Source: Rhopalosiphum padi | Lineage: Eukaryota > Arthropoda > Insecta > Hemiptera > Aphididae | Direction of reading: 5' to 3' | Assembly (NCBI RefSeq): GCF_020882245.1 | Contig: NC_083598.1 | Coordinates: forward strand, 6,069,178 to 6,133,177 | DNA length: 64,000 bases | Part shown: one piece after another, positions 63,971-64,000 of the stretch | Position numbering within the stretch: the first letter of the stretch is position 1 | Layout of the letters: each line of letters starts with the position of its first letter | Position numbers and translations under genes: made by a program | The notes under the pieces: model-generated | The model's input: only the letters and a program-made list of their open reading frames with translations | The model's database searches: none | Told to the model about the DNA's origin: nothing

Positions 63971-64000
63971 CAGGGGTGGCCACAACGAGGCTCGCGAGTA
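63971..64000. mobile_element. Left end of a hAT-like element cut by the window edge
   Basis: The last 30 bases begin CAGGGGTGGCCACAACGAGG and continue CTCGCGAG. The CAGGGGTGGCCA start followed by a GGCTCGCGAG-like string is typical of widespread hAT non-autonomous elements (SPIN-like ends). The right end and target duplication lie outside the window, so the identity cannot be confirmed here. If it is an element, the expected flanking duplication would start with the eight bases before it, CAATATAG. Confidence 0.5.

Noticed and set aside
1..64000. Search for tRNA genes, full rRNA genes and CRISPR arrays
   Set aside because: No cloverleaf with B-box-like GGTTCGAATCC was found, only a 5S-like fragment, and the organism is a eukaryote.

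Overview
The window looks like nuclear DNA of an insect, most probably a sap-feeding hemipteran of the aphid type. It is strongly AT-rich, has spliced genes with GT-AG introns, and carries many short non-autonomous DNA transposons with clear target-site duplications. The species call is inference; animal origin is secure from the gene content. No bacterial features, tRNA or complete rRNA gene, or CRISPR array were seen.

Layout. (1) 1-8.6 kb: the 3' half of CCDC174 (+ strand) converges on a complete ten-exon GRIP-domain golgin of the GCC88/GCC1 type (- strand, 620 aa reconstructed). One golgin intron holds a TTAA-flanked palindromic transposon. (2) 8.6-30.6 kb: about 22 kb without a convincing gene. 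It holds a decayed P-element/THAP9-like transposase, hAT-type MITEs, a fragment resembling 5S rRNA, microsatellites and one isolated GC/CpG-rich patch at 21.66-22.25 kb. (3) 30.65-42.3 kb: a secreted M14B metallocarboxypeptidase of the CPE/CPD/CPM type (+), with all catalytic residues and three phase-compatible alternative C-termini. (4) 42.8-49.1 kb: RFC5, a clamp-loader subunit (-, complete, 329 aa), then mitochondrial ribosomal protein uL30m/mRpL30 (-, complete, 182 aa). A 1.1 kb fold-back transposon sits in an mRpL30 intron. (5) 49.1-58 kb: repeat-rich. An unusual GC-rich island at 52.74-54.05 kb contains two hairpins and a 291-bp tandem duplication that reads as a frameshifted secreted protein. 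A possible 67-residue secreted peptide, a few orphan exon candidates and another hAT MITE follow. (6) 58.5-64 kb: the 3' exons of an unrecognised acidic, Ser/Asn/Gln-rich protein (-), whose 5' end lies beyond the window. The left end of another hAT-like element lies at the right edge.

The genes do not form a pathway. They are separate eukaryotic transcription units: RNA processing (CCDC174), Golgi tethering (GCC88), peptide processing (carboxypeptidase), DNA replication (RFC5) and mitochondrial translation (mRpL30). Exon boundaries were assigned by eye from GT-AG sites, reading-frame continuity and family resemblance. The first four named genes join in frame across every junction listed.
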